The notes under the pieces: model-generated
Databases searched by the model: none
Seen by the model: only the letters and a program-made list of their open reading frames with translations
Told to the model about the DNA's origin: nothing
Program-made: the position numbers and the translations under genes
Shown: positions 27,366 through 36,310 of the stretch, piece after piece
Position numbering within the stretch: position 1 is the first letter of the stretch
Layout of the letters: every line of letters starts with the position of its first letter
NCBI RefSeq assembly: GCF_030209445.1
Contig: NZ_JARVSD010000002.1
Coordinates: 1-64,000 of the forward strand
Length of the DNA stretch: 64,000 nucleotides
DNA from: Promicromonospora sp. MEB111
GTDB taxonomy: Bacteria; Actinomycetota; Actinomycetes; Actinomycetales; Cellulomonadaceae
Direction of reading: 5' to 3'

Positions 27366-28388
27366 GTGACGACCCCGAACCTGCTGGGCAGCGACCTGCC
27401 GATCGTGGCGGCCCCGATGGCCGGCGGCGCGACGACGACCGCGCTGGCCGCGGCGGCCACGCGGGCCGGTGCGTTCGCCTTCCTGCCGGGCGGGTACCTC
27501 ACGCCCGAACGGCTCGCGGCCGACATCGCTGCCGCACGCGCGTGGGACAGCCCGTTCGGGGTCAACCTCTTCGTCCCCGGGACGGGGAGCCTGGACCGGG
27601 CGGCGTTCGCGGCCTACGCCCGGCGGCTGGCCCCGGAGGCGGACGCCCTGGGCGTCGAGCTCTCCGCCGATCCCGTGGACGACGACGACCGGTGGCCGGA
27701 CAAGCTCGCCCTGCTGCTCGACGACCCGGTGCCGGTCGTGTCGTTCACGTTCGGCCTGCCCGGCCCGGCGGACATCCATGCCCTGCGCCGGGCGGGCACC
27801 GTGGTGCTCGCCTCGGTGACCACCGCCGACGAGGCCGCGGCTGCGAGCGATGGCGGCGTGGACGGGCTCGTGGCCCAGGGCCCGGCCGCAGGCGGGCACA
27901 GCGCCACGTGGGACCCGGCCCGGCGGGTGGCCGACGCGCCGACGGCGTCGGTGGTCCGCGCCGTCGCGGCCGCCGTCGACCTGCCGCTGGTGGCGGCGGG
28001 CGGCGTGGGCGGGCCCGAGGCCGTGCGGGAGCTGCTGACGGCCGGGGCGCAGGCCGTCGCCGTCGGCACGCTGCTGCTGCGCACCGACGAGTCCGGCGCG
28101 TCGGCGACCTACCGGGACGCGCTGGCGGCGTCCGACCGCGGAACCGTGGTGACCAGGTCGTTCACCGGCCGGCCGGCGCGCGCGGTGCGCAACCGGTTCG
28201 TCGACCGGCACGACGCCGTCGCGCCGGTGGGCTACCCCGCGATCCACCACCTCACGCGCGACCTGCGCCGCCGGGCGGCGGCCGCCGGGGACGCCGAACG
28301 GCTCCACCTGTGGGCGGGCACGGGCTACCGGCACGCGACGACGGGCGCGGCCGCCGAGGTCGTCCGGGGGCTGGCCGCGGCGCTGTGA
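27366..28388 (+). CDS. Nitronate monooxygenase / 2-nitropropane dioxygenase family
   Basis: A 340-aa FMN-dependent TIM-barrel protein. The family pattern is clear: LPIVAAPMAGG at the start, GVNLFVP, QGPAAGGHSATWD with the conserved His, and the FMN phosphate site AAGGVGGPEAV followed by VGTLLLRTDES. These enzymes oxidise alkyl nitronates and detoxify propionate-3-nitronate, although some members act on other enoyl-like substrates. The GTG start at 27366 has GGAG 8 bases upstream. It lies directly downstream of MarR. Confidence 0.88.
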   Translation: MTTPNLLGSDLPIVAAPMAGGATTTALAAAATRAGAFAFLPGGYLTPERLAADIAAARAWDSPFGVNLFVPGTGSLDRAAFAAYARRLAPEADALGVELSADPVDDDDRWPDKLALLLDDPVPVVSFTFGLPGPADIHALRRAGTVVLASVTTADEAAAASDGGVDGLVAQGPAAGGHSATWDPARRVADAPTASVVRAVAAAVDLPLVAAGGVGGPEAVRELLTAGAQAVAVGTLLLRTDESGASATYRDALAASDRGTVVTRSFTGRPARAVRNRFVDRHDAVAPVGYPAIHHLTRDLRRRAAAAGDAERLHLWAGTGYRHATTGAAAEVVRGLAAAL

Positions 28389-28443
28389 TCGCCGGGTCCT
28401 CCAGATAGCAGCCGAGCCAGGCGCGGGATGACAGACTTCGGCC

Positions 28444-28969
28444 ATGCCAATCTTCCGGCGACGCACGCCGCGCGGTCCCGTGAGCGCAGCCACAGCCCGG
28501 CCTTCAGAACCGGTGTTCCGGCTGGGCTCCCTCCGGCTCTACCAGGCTGACGACGAGCTGCAGATGCGGCTCCCGGACGGTGTCGGCGAGGTTGCCGCCT
28601 ATGCCCAGACCTTGGCCTGGACGTGCAACGAGTTCCTGGGCCGGCTCGGACAGGACCCCGGTTCCATGGGGATCCTCATCGCCGTCGGCATCAAGCCTTC
28701 GCGCCAGGTCCGGCTCTGGTGCGAGCAGGTCGGTGGCGTGTTGGCCCCCGGACGCCTGGCCGGTTCTCACCGAACTGCTCGACGGCGCTGGGGCGGCAGT
28801 ACGTCCGCAAGTGACCGCGCCCGTCGCGTTCGCGCTGGAGGGCCTGGTCGGCGCCGGCCCGTCCACCGGGTTCCCCGAGCTCCCACCTGCCTGGGTCGAC
28901 GCCGTGTCGCTGGCCGACGAGCACGTCACCATTCCCGACGGGCTCTTCGACCTGGTCTTCGCTGACTGA
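28444..28969 (+). pseudogene. Hypothetical gene interrupted by a +1 frameshift
   Basis: The first 99 codons (MPIFRRRTP... to CEQVGGVL) read well in one frame. The natural continuation (PDAWPVLTELLDGAGAAV... to LFDLVFAD) is in the next frame and ends at 28969. The switch falls at the C-run at about 28743-28750. One base fewer there restores a protein of about 175 residues. This is either a real inactivating frameshift or a sequencing error in a homopolymer. The product is not a family I recognise. Confidence 0.6.
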
Positions 28970-28978
28970 GCTGATCCG

Positions 28979-29116
28979 TCAGGGTTCCGCAAGACGCCCA
29001 ACCGCTTGCGCCAACTCGTCGACGACCTCGACGGGGATGGTGACAGCGACGTCCCAGACTTCATCGTCCTCGCCCACGAGGAGGGAAACTTGACCGTCGG
29101 CGAACGACCAGGACAC
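28979..29116 (-). CDS. Small ORF, possible gene remnant
   Basis: A 45-codon GTG-started frame encodes VSWSFADGQVSLLVGEDDEV and then an acidic, beta/alpha-looking tail with protein-like composition. An in-frame stop lies about 10 codons upstream of the GTG. It converges on the frameshifted gene with 9 bp between stops. It is either a very small protein or the 3' remnant of a longer gene. Confidence 0.3.
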   Translation of the reverse strand: MSWSFADGQVSLLVGEDDEVWDVAVTIPVEVVDELAQAVGRLAEP

Positions 29117-29287
29117 GGGAACCCCCGCGACCAGCCCGGCTCACGGTGTTTCAGCACGTCGTGGGCGAGACGGCGACCATGCCGAGTCTGGGCAAGCGCC
29201 AGATAGGCACCCCGAGGTGTCGGAAATGACGATGCCCACCAGCACCAATGTTCATCAGTAGCAGTGGCGCTGCGGCCATCGAAACCG

Positions 29288-29659
29288 TCAGCCCGCCCGG
29301 TCCGTGGGCTCCTGACCGGAATGGCGCGCGGCCTTGAGGTCTCTCACGCCTAGTGCAATGCCGAGACCACCACCTGCTAACACCATCACCGTCCAGACGA
29401 CGAGCATTCCCTCGTTCAGAACTCGCTCGAAAGCAAGGGCCATCATGGTTCCGTTGAAGACGATCCCGAGCCACCTGCCCGCAGGCTTGCCCCAACCCCA
29501 GAAGTGCCCGTTGAAGGCGCTCCCGATGAGGCCAAAGGAGCCGAAGAACGCGATCATGCAGAGCACGATCTGCACTGCCACTCCGTGCCACCGCCTCACC
29601 AGTAGTAATTGACGCAGGCTGACCAAGAGCGGGCGCGAATCGGACCTGGTGGGGAACAC
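29288..29659 (-). CDS. Small membrane protein of unknown function
   Basis: Up to 123 residues with about three hydrophobic helices (one around VQIVLCMIAFFGSFGLIG, one around WLGIVFNGTMMALAF, one around VVWTVMVLAGGGLGIALG) and a charged C-terminus. The longest reading starts at a GTG inside the tRNA-Pro terminator hairpin, which is doubtful. A GTG at 29599, just before the first helix, is an alternative without a ribosome site. No family recognised. Confidence 0.55.
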   Translation of the reverse strand: MFPTRSDSRPLLVSLRQLLLVRRWHGVAVQIVLCMIAFFGSFGLIGSAFNGHFWGWGKPAGRWLGIVFNGTMMALAFERVLNEGMLVVWTVMVLAGGGLGIALGVRDLKAARHSGQEPTDRAG

Positions 29660-29691
29660 GGTGGGGAGCGAACTACTCCCCCACCGTGTTC
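29654..29691 (-). terminator. Terminator of tRNA-Pro
   Basis: GAACACGGTGGGGAG pairs with its inverse, with a single bulged C, around a 7-base loop. It begins 4 bases beyond the encoded CCA end of the leftward tRNA-Pro, the expected place for its terminator. Confidence 0.75.
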
Positions 29692-29694
29692 TCG

Positions 29695-29772
<78 letters not shown>

Positions 29773-29964
29773 TGGGTCCGCGACGGCCCGAAGTCTCCCG
29801 GGCCGGACCGGGAGACTCCCGGTAGGACGTGCCCGAGTGTATCCGATCGGCGCCTCCGACGGCCGGGTGTTTCGGGGCCGCAAGCAGCGAAGTAATCCTT
29901 TGAAGTTCCCCCGGCGCGCCTGCCATCGTCGATACGACACCACACGTATCGGGAGGGACCGAGC

Positions 29965-30444
29965 ATGCTCCGGCAGCGGACGACGTCGCTCACCCTCCCA
30001 CGGGTGCTCGGGCTCGCGCTCCTGGTCGCCGCCGCACTCCCGGTCGGCCTCGCGGCCTGCGCCGGGAACGGCGCCGTCCCGCCGCCGGAGGTCACGCCGC
30101 GCTCGCTCGTCGTCGAGAGTTTTCCCGCCGAAGCGGCCGAGGAGTCGCCACCAGGGCCGCCGATCGAGGGCATGACCAACGCGATCGTCGACGCGGCGGT
30201 CCGGCCCGCGCGCCTCACGGTGACGATGTGGGGCACCCCCGGCTGCATGCCGTATCCGGTGTCGGTCACCTGGTACGACCCCTGGACGGTGCACGTCACG
30301 ACCGCGCCCAGCGACGAGACCAGGTGCGCACCGGACCACCTGGCGGTGAGCCAGGTCGTGGTGCTGCCGGTCGACCACCCCGCCGACGAGGTGCGGACCG
30401 TCCGGGTCGACGACGCGTCGGTCGCCTTCGCCTTCCGACAGTAG
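29965..30444 (+). CDS. Small secreted lipoprotein
   Basis: A 159-aa protein with a signal peptide ending in the lipobox GLAAC and a Pro-rich linker. The compact mature domain has two cysteines (TPGCMPYP and TRCAPDH) that could form a disulphide. GGGAGG lies upstream of the ATG. No family recognised, and the neighbours give no functional hint. Confidence 0.75.
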   Translation: MLRQRTTSLTLPRVLGLALLVAAALPVGLAACAGNGAVPPPEVTPRSLVVESFPAEAAEESPPGPPIEGMTNAIVDAAVRPARLTVTMWGTPGCMPYPVSVTWYDPWTVHVTTAPSDETRCAPDHLAVSQVVVLPVDHPADEVRTVRVDDASVAFAFRQ

Positions 30445-30468
30445 CCGCTCCCACCGACTGCGCGAGAC

Positions 30469-30675
30469 CTACCCCTCACGCAGCGCGGGGCGCCCCTCCG
30501 TCCAGACGATCTCGGCGCCCGCCAGCAGGTTGGTGCGGCCGTCGTCGTCGGCCAGTACCCCGGGGTGCCCGCTCTCGGATGCGTTCCAGGTGCCCGGCGC
30601 GCCGTTCGGAAGGAACGGCTCGGTGACGCCACGCGTCCACGTGACGCCGTCCTCGCCGGTGGCCCAGCCGGGCAC
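30469..30675 (-). pseudogene. C-terminal fragment of a glycosidase-like gene
   Basis: 68 codons encode a segment with the pattern GEDGVTWTRG...PFLPNGAPGTWNASESGHPG and then a DDDGRTNLL stretch. This repeat style is seen in GH32/GH43-like beta-propeller glycosidases. No upstream part of such a gene exists. The fragment begins where a degenerate palindromic repeat starts (30676), so the rest was probably lost by a rearrangement there. The family assignment is tentative. Confidence 0.4.
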
Positions 30676-30751
30676 CTCCTCTTTGAGACCCGACTTTCTC
30701 CGCTTTGCGGGCCTCGAAAAGTGAGAAACCCCGGGCCTCGAAGAAGAGGAG
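30676..30751. repeat. Degenerate copy of the 19951-20020 palindrome
   Basis: The stretch carries imperfect inverted arms with the same blocks as the 70-bp palindrome: CTCCTCTT, CTTTCTCCGCTTTG, and CCCGGGCCTCGAAG. The right half is closer to the other copy than the left half. It sits between a gene fragment and the end of the LacI gene. Confidence 0.6.
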
Positions 30752-30860
30752 ACGGCCGCAGCGACGCCGGCGGGCCCACAAACTGGGGTGCGTCAGGCCT
30801 CGCGACGCCGGCAGCGACGCCGGCAGCGGCGGCGACAGCGACGACCGTCGAGACGCCGCC

Positions 30861-31877
30861 CTACCCGTCACCCAGCGTCGACGCCCGCGCCACCAGCCGC
30901 GGCGTCAGCCGCTCCACGCCGCGTGCCGGCTCGCCCTCGATCGCCGCGATCAGCAGCTCCGCCGCGCGCTGGCCCAGGCGTTCGAGCTGCATGTCCACGG
31001 TGGTCAGTGGCGGGCGGCTGGCCAGCGACATGACCTCCCAGTCGTCGTACCCGGTCACCGCGACGTCGACGGGCACCCGCACGCCGAGCTCCCGCAGCCG
31101 GTCGCACCCACCCCGGGCGAGCTGGTCGGAGGCGAACACGATCCCGTCCACGGGCAGCCCGGAACCCACGGCACCACCCAGGACCAGGTCGACGGCGCGC
31201 CGTCCCCACTGCTCCGACCAGTCGCCGTACAGCGGCGTGCCCACCAGCTCCAGGCCGCGCGCCGCCAGCTCCGTCGCGAGCGTCTCGTACCGCACCAGGG
31301 ACGCCGCCTGCTCGGCGCGCCCGCCCACGTAGGCGATCCGACGGCGCCCGAGCCCGGCCAGGTGCTCGACGAGGAGCCGCATCCCGGCGGCGTCGTCGGG
31401 CACCACCGAGGCGTCGTCGGGGTCGGACGACGGCGCGAACGCGTAGACCACCGGCATCGGCACCCGGATGGGCTCGCGGGGCTCGGTGGTGCGGCCGGTC
31501 ACGATGATCCCGTCGACCCGCCGGGCCACGAGCGCGCGCACGTGGTGCTGCTCGCGTACCGGGTCGTGGCGGGCCGTCGCCAGCAGGGCCGACAGCTCCC
31601 CGCCCACCAGCGCGTTCTCCGCGCCGAGCACCACCGGCAGCGAGAACCGGCCCGCGGAGTCGGTGCTCAGCAGTCCCACGGTGAAGCTGCGCCGGGCGGA
31701 GAGCGAGCGCGCGGTCGCGTCGGGCACGAAGCCGAGCCGCTCGGCCGCCTCCCGCACGCGCGCGCGGGTGCTCTCCCGCAGCGAGCCGGTGTCGTTCAGC
31801 GCCTTCGACACCGTGCTCGGCGAGACGCCCGCGAGCGCGGCCACGTCCGTGATCCGTACGACCGCTCCCCGGTCCAT
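30861..31877 (-). CDS. LacI family regulator of the GH127 locus
   Basis: A 338-aa LacI/GalR protein. The helix-turn-helix is ITDVAALAGVSPSTVSKALN, with the hinge leucine region ATARSLSARRSFTVGLL. A sugar-binding sensor domain with the pattern VDGIVFASDQLA near residue 260 follows. The ATG at 31877 has AAGGGG upstream. The longer reading to 31937 has none. It is divergent from GH127 and the downstream ABC importer genes, which it probably represses. Confidence 0.92.
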   Translation of the reverse strand: MDRGAVVRITDVAALAGVSPSTVSKALNDTGSLRESTRARVREAAERLGFVPDATARSLSARRSFTVGLLSTDSAGRFSLPVVLGAENALVGGELSALLATARHDPVREQHHVRALVARRVDGIIVTGRTTEPREPIRVPMPVVYAFAPSSDPDDASVVPDDAAGMRLLVEHLAGLGRRRIAYVGGRAEQAASLVRYETLATELAARGLELVGTPLYGDWSEQWGRRAVDLVLGGAVGSGLPVDGIVFASDQLARGGCDRLRELGVRVPVDVAVTGYDDWEVMSLASRPPLTTVDMQLERLGQRAAELLIAAIEGEPARGVERLTPRLVARASTLGDG

Positions 31878-32040
31878 CCGCACCGCCCCTTCTCCGACAG
31901 GTTTCCTTCCGGGTTTTCCGCCACATCGGCGGGGCAAACGCGGAACGCAGCGCCATCGTACCTCCCACCCCAGTTCAGAGCCGAGTTTGCAGCAAGTTTC
32001 GCCCAGACCTTTGACGCTGGTGGTGCGGGTCCCTACGATC

Positions 32041-32056
32041 AGGAAATCGGATTCCT
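32041..32056. promoter_or_regulatory. Operator-like palindrome upstream of GH127
   Basis: AGGAA-N6-TTCCT lies about 27 bp before the GH127 start, at a place where a bound repressor would block transcription. It is a candidate site for the divergent LacI protein. It lacks the classic central CG symmetry seen at 9145-9177, so it is less certain. Confidence 0.35.
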
Positions 32057-32082
32057 AGTTTCCGTCCCGGAGGAGAGCATCG

Positions 32083-34014
32083 ATGACGACACCGACGCCC
32101 AGCGGTACGACGAGCGGCCCGGCCGCCCCCACGAGCGACGCCCGGGTGCTGCTCCGCCCCCTCGCACCCGGACACGTCACCGTGGACGGCGGGCTGTGGC
32201 GCCGCACCGCCGACGTCAACCGTGCCGCCGCCATCCCGGGCGGGCTCGAACAGCTCGCCAAGGCTGGCAACCTGCGCAACCTGGAGATCGCCGCTGGCGT
32301 GGCGGACGGTGAGGCGATCGGCCCGATCTTCGCCGACTCCGACGTGCACAAGTGGCTCGAGGCCGCCGCCTGGGAGTACGCCCGCGAACCCGACGAGCAG
32401 CTCCTGGCCGACCAGCTCCACGTCACGAGCCTGCTCGCGGCGGCCCAGGCCGACGACGGCTACCTCGACTCCGTGCCGGCCCTGCGGAACGTGCCGCGCT
32501 ACAGCGACCTGCCGTGGAGCCACGAGCTGTACTGCGCGGGGCACCTGTTCCAGGCCGCCGTCGCCCAGGTGCGCGGCACCGGCCACCGGGAGCTGCTCGA
32601 CGTCGCCATCAGGCTCGCCGACCACCTCGTGGCCACGTTCGGCGACGGCCCGGGCCAGCTCCGGGAGGTCGACGGCCACCCCGTGATCGAGATGGCCCTG
32701 GTCGAGCTCTACCGCGAGACCGGCACGCGCGCCTACCTGGACCTGGCGAGCTGGTTCGTCGAGGCCCGCGGCACCGGCATCATCGAGGCGCACGGCAAGC
32801 GGCCCACCTACTTCTCCGACCGGGTGAAGGTCCGCGAGGCCACCACGGTGGAGGGCCACGCCGTACGGGCCGTCTACCTGGGGGCCGGCGCGGCCGACGT
32901 CGCGATCGAGACCGGCGACGCCGAGCTGCTCGCCGCCCTCGACACCCAGTACCGCGCCATGGAGCGCGGCAAGCAGTACCTGACTGGCGGCCTCGGGGCG
33001 CGCTGGGAGGGCGAGTCGTTCGGCGACCCGTACGAGCTGCCGACCGACCGCGGGTACGCCGAGACGTGCGCGGCGATCGGCGGCGTGCAGTGGGCGTGGC
33101 GCATGCTGCTCGCCACCGGCGAGGCCCGCTACGCCGACCAGATCGAGCGCATGCTGCTCAACGGGTTCCTCGCCGGGGTCTCCCTGAGCGGCACCGAGTA
33201 CTTCTACGTGAACCCGTTGCAGCTGCGCAGCGACGCGCACGCCGAGGACGACCGAGGCCCCGCGCACGGCCGCCGCGGCTGGTTCGACTGCGCGTGCTGC
33301 CCGCCCAACATCATGCGCACCGTCTCCAGCCTCACCGGCTACCTCGCGACGGCGGACGGGCCGGGCCTCCAGCTCCACCAGTACGCGCCGGGCACCGTCA
33401 CCGCCCCGCTCGACGGCGGCACGCTGCGCCTGCGCGTCGAGACCCGCTACCCGGACGAGGGCAGCATCGCGCTGCACGTCGAGGAGGCGCCCGACGGCGA
33501 GGTGTCCCTCGCCCTGCGCGTCCCCGCCTGGGCCGACGGCGCCACCCTCGACGGCGCACCCGTGACCGCGGGCACCTACGCCCGCGTGACCCGCCGGTTC
33601 GCCCCCGGCGACACGGTGCTGCTCGATCTGCCGATGGCGCCCCAGCTCACCACGGCCGACCCGCGGGTCGACGCCGTGCGCGGCAGCGTCGCCATCGAGC
33701 GCGGACCTCTGGTCTACGCCCTGGAGCAGCCCGACCAGGAGATCGGCGCCGTGGTCGACGACCTGCGCATCGACGTCTCCGGCGCGCTGTCCGACGAGTT
33801 CCGCCCGGAGCTCCTGGGCGGCGTCACCGTGGTCCGCGCGCGCGGCGCCGTCGTCCCCGGGCCCGACGCCGACGCGTCGTCGCCGTACGGACCGGCCACC
33901 GCGCCGTCGGCGGCGTCGGAACCCGTGCGCGACGTGACCCTGACCGCCATCCCCTACTACGCGTGGGCCAACCGCGGCCCGCAGCCCATGCGGGTCTGGG
34001 TCCCGACCCGCTGA
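32083..34014 (+). CDS. GH127 beta-L-arabinofuranosidase
   Basis: A 643-aa retaining glycosidase that removes beta-L-arabinofuranose from oligosaccharides, using a zinc-bound cysteine as nucleophile. The zinc/nucleophile set of the family is present: Glu327 and Cys329 in AETCA, and Cys405-Cys406 in CACCPPN. The (alpha/alpha)6 barrel is followed by beta-sandwich domains. There is no signal peptide, so it acts on imported sugars. AGGAGAG lies upstream of the ATG. Some GH127 members act on other sugars, so the substrate is probable and not certain. Confidence 0.92.
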   Translation: MTTPTPSGTTSGPAAPTSDARVLLRPLAPGHVTVDGGLWRRTADVNRAAAIPGGLEQLAKAGNLRNLEIAAGVADGEAIGPIFADSDVHKWLEAAAWEYAREPDEQLLADQLHVTSLLAAAQADDGYLDSVPALRNVPRYSDLPWSHELYCAGHLFQAAVAQVRGTGHRELLDVAIRLADHLVATFGDGPGQLREVDGHPVIEMALVELYRETGTRAYLDLASWFVEARGTGIIEAHGKRPTYFSDRVKVREATTVEGHAVRAVYLGAGAADVAIETGDAELLAALDTQYRAMERGKQYLTGGLGARWEGESFGDPYELPTDRGYAETCAAIGGVQWAWRMLLATGEARYADQIERMLLNGFLAGVSLSGTEYFYVNPLQLRSDAHAEDDRGPAHGRRGWFDCACCPPNIMRTVSSLTGYLATADGPGLQLHQYAPGTVTAPLDGGTLRLRVETRYPDEGSIALHVEEAPDGEVSLALRVPAWADGATLDGAPVTAGTYARVTRRFAPGDTVLLDLPMAPQLTTADPRVDAVRGSVAIERGPLVYALEQPDQEIGAVVDDLRIDVSGALSDEFRPELLGGVTVVRARGAVVPGPDADASSPYGPATAPSAASEPVRDVTLTAIPYYAWANRGPQPMRVWVPTR

Positions 34015-34022
34015 CCTCACGT

Positions 34023-34055
34023 CCCAGGGGGCCGGGCCGGTCCCGGCTCCCTGGG
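34023..34055 (+). terminator. Hairpin between GH127 and binding-protein gene
   Basis: 14-bp arms (CCCAGGGGGCCGGG and its inverse with one mismatch) enclose a 5-base loop right after the GH127 stop. It may partly terminate transcription or stabilise the mRNA end, which would set different levels for enzyme and transporter. Confidence 0.6.
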
Positions 34056-34111
34056 CAAGCACGATCCCAGCACGTCTCACCCTGCGTAACGACGCGTAAG
34101 GAAGGAGAGCG

Positions 34112-35425
34112 ATGGAGCTCACCAGACGCCAGCTGCTCACCCTCGCGGGCTCGGCCACGGTCGCCGCCGCGCTGGCCGGCTGCGGCGGCACCCTGCGGCC
34201 GCCGAACGTCGAGGCCGCCGGCTTCGGCGAGAACGCGACAGGCACGCTCAACCTGTGGTGCCGGTCCGACACGGTCAACGGCACCCAGGCCGTCGTCGAC
34301 GCGTTCCACCAGGCCCAGGACCGGATCCGCGTGCAGGTCACGCCCATCCAGAACGGGCAGTACGTGACCAAGCTCGCCACGGCGATCCGTGGCGGGCGGG
34401 TGCCCGACGTCATCGACATCGACGACATCTACTCGACCCTGTTCGCCTACCGCGGCGCGTTCACCGACCTCACCCCGCTCATCGAGGACCTGGGCATCGG
34501 CGACGCGCTGAGCCCGGGTCACCTCGCTCTGAGCACCAAGGACGGCAGGCACTACGGCCTGCCGTTCATCGGGGACTTCTCAGTGCTGTTCTGCAACACC
34601 GAGCTGTTCGAGCGCGCGGGCCTGTCCGTCGAGGAGCACACGCGGGACTTCGCGGGCGTCCTGGAGGCGGCCCGCGCCATCACCGCCCTGGACGACGACG
34701 TCTACGGCTGGTCGTTCCCCGGCAACGCGTCCGGCGCGCTCGGCTTCACCGTGCAGCCGCACGTCTGGGCGACCGACCGCGACCTCATCGCCGGCGACGT
34801 CGGCGACCAGCGCGGCGACGTCGTCGGCAACGACGCGCTGCGCCGCACGCTGGAGCTCGAACGCACGCTGTGGGCGGAGCAGCTCGTGCCGCCGGGCAGC
34901 TTCTCCGACGACGCCTCGCGCTGGTCGGCCGACTACGTCGCCGGCCGCCTGGGGATGTTCCCCGCGGGGTTCGGCGTGGTGGTGCCCAACGCCGACCAGG
35001 CGCTCCTGGACCGCACCGAGGTGGTGCTGCTGCCCGGACCCGACGGCGGCCGCGCCTTCTTCGACGGCGGGGACAACCTCTGCATGCTCAACGGCGCGCG
35101 GAACCCCTCCGCCGCCTGGGAGTTCATGAGGTTCGCCGTGGCCGTGGAGCAGCAGACCCGGATGCCGGAGGGCTTCTACTCCCCCGTGCGGTCCGACGTC
35201 GTCACGCCTCAGTTCGCGCGGGAGAACCCGTTCGTGCTGCCGCCGCTGGAGTCGCTCGACCGGGGCTACGCGCCCACCACGCTCGCCTACAACCTGATCT
35301 ACAACCAGCAGGACGGACCGTGGTTGCGCATGTTCCGCTCTGCCGTCTTCGACGGGGAGGTCGATGCCGCCATGCAGGAGGCCCAGACCACGTACGACCG
35401 CATCCTGCGGCAGGCGCAGGCATGA
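34112..35425 (+). CDS. Sugar ABC transporter substrate-binding protein, Tat-type lipoprotein
   Basis: A 437-aa family-1 solute-binding protein. The N-terminus contains TRRQLLTLAG, a twin-arginine-like motif, and a lipobox LAGC, so it may be a Tat-exported lipoprotein. The mature domain starts with TLNLWCRSDTVNGTQ. AAGGAAGGAG precedes the ATG. Its stop overlaps the next permease start (ATGA). With GH127 upstream the ligand is probably an arabino-oligosaccharide. Confidence 0.9.
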   Translation: MELTRRQLLTLAGSATVAAALAGCGGTLRPPNVEAAGFGENATGTLNLWCRSDTVNGTQAVVDAFHQAQDRIRVQVTPIQNGQYVTKLATAIRGGRVPDVIDIDDIYSTLFAYRGAFTDLTPLIEDLGIGDALSPGHLALSTKDGRHYGLPFIGDFSVLFCNTELFERAGLSVEEHTRDFAGVLEAARAITALDDDVYGWSFPGNASGALGFTVQPHVWATDRDLIAGDVGDQRGDVVGNDALRRTLELERTLWAEQLVPPGSFSDDASRWSADYVAGRLGMFPAGFGVVVPNADQALLDRTEVVLLPGPDGGRAFFDGGDNLCMLNGARNPSAAWEFMRFAVAVEQQTRMPEGFYSPVRSDVVTPQFARENPFVLPPLESLDRGYAPTTLAYNLIYNQQDGPWLRMFRSAVFDGEVDAAMQEAQTTYDRILRQAQA

Positions 35426-36309
35426 GCGCCCGCAGGTACGGGACCCTCACGCACCCGCACCGCACGGGGCTCGCGCTCGTCACGCCGGCGGTCGCGCTGG
35501 TGGTGGTGTTCGTGTTCGTGCCGCTGGTCGTGGCGGTCTACATCTCGCTGACCAACTTCCCGCTCATCGGGCCCTACCGGTTCATCGGGCTCGACAACTA
35601 CGCCTCGGTGCTCACGGATCCGACGTTCTGGAGCGCACTGGGCTACACGCTGCTCTACACGGCGATCGTCACGCTGCCGATCCTGCTGCTCGGGTACGGG
35701 CTGGCCGTGCTGGTGCGGTCCAACCGGCGGGGCGCCACGCTCCTGCGCACCATCTTCTTCGTGCCGTTCGTCATCGGCCTCACCACGCTCAGCTTCCTCA
35801 TGCTGCTGGAGGCGCAGCCCAACAGCGGCCTGGTCAACATGGTGCTCAAGGGGCTCGGGATCACCGACGGGACCACGGCGTGGCTCGTCGACGGGCCGCT
35901 GGCCACCGGGCTGCTGTGCGTCATGGTCGTCTGGGGCGTGTCCGGGCTGACCATGGTGCTGCTCATGTCCGGGATGCAGGGCATCCCGCGCGAGGTCTAC
36001 GAGTCGGCGGAGATCGACGGCGCCTCGTGGTGGCAGCGGGAGCTGCGGATCACGGTGCCGATGCTGCGCCGGACCATCGCGATGACCGTGATCCTGTCGG
36101 TCATCGGCTCGTTCCTGGCGTTCACGCAGTTCTACATCCTGACCCAGGGCGGGCCGGGATCCGAGACCACGACCATCGTCATGGCCATCTACCGGCGCGC
36201 GTTCGTCCAGCTCCAGCTCGGCGCGGCCACCGCCATGTCGCTCGTGCTCGTGGTCATCACCGGTCTGGTCACCGCGGCCCAGTTCTGGCTGCTGCGGGAG
36301 AGGAGCTGA
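35422..36309 (+). CDS. Carbohydrate ABC transporter permease, MalF type
   Basis: A 295-aa CUT1 permease with six predicted transmembrane helices. The ATPase-contact EAA loop reads ESAEIDGASWWQRELRITVP. The start overlaps the binding-protein stop by ATGA, and the next permease begins 1 base after its stop. No ATPase gene accompanies the pair. Confidence 0.93.
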   Translation: MSARRYGTLTHPHRTGLALVTPAVALVVVFVFVPLVVAVYISLTNFPLIGPYRFIGLDNYASVLTDPTFWSALGYTLLYTAIVTLPILLLGYGLAVLVRSNRRGATLLRTIFFVPFVIGLTTLSFLMLLEAQPNSGLVNMVLKGLGITDGTTAWLVDGPLATGLLCVMVVWGVSGLTMVLLMSGMQGIPREVYESAEIDGASWWQRELRITVPMLRRTIAMTVILSVIGSFLAFTQFYILTQGGPGSETTTIVMAIYRRAFVQLQLGAATAMSLVLVVITGLVTAAQFWLLRERS

Positions 36310-36310
36310 C

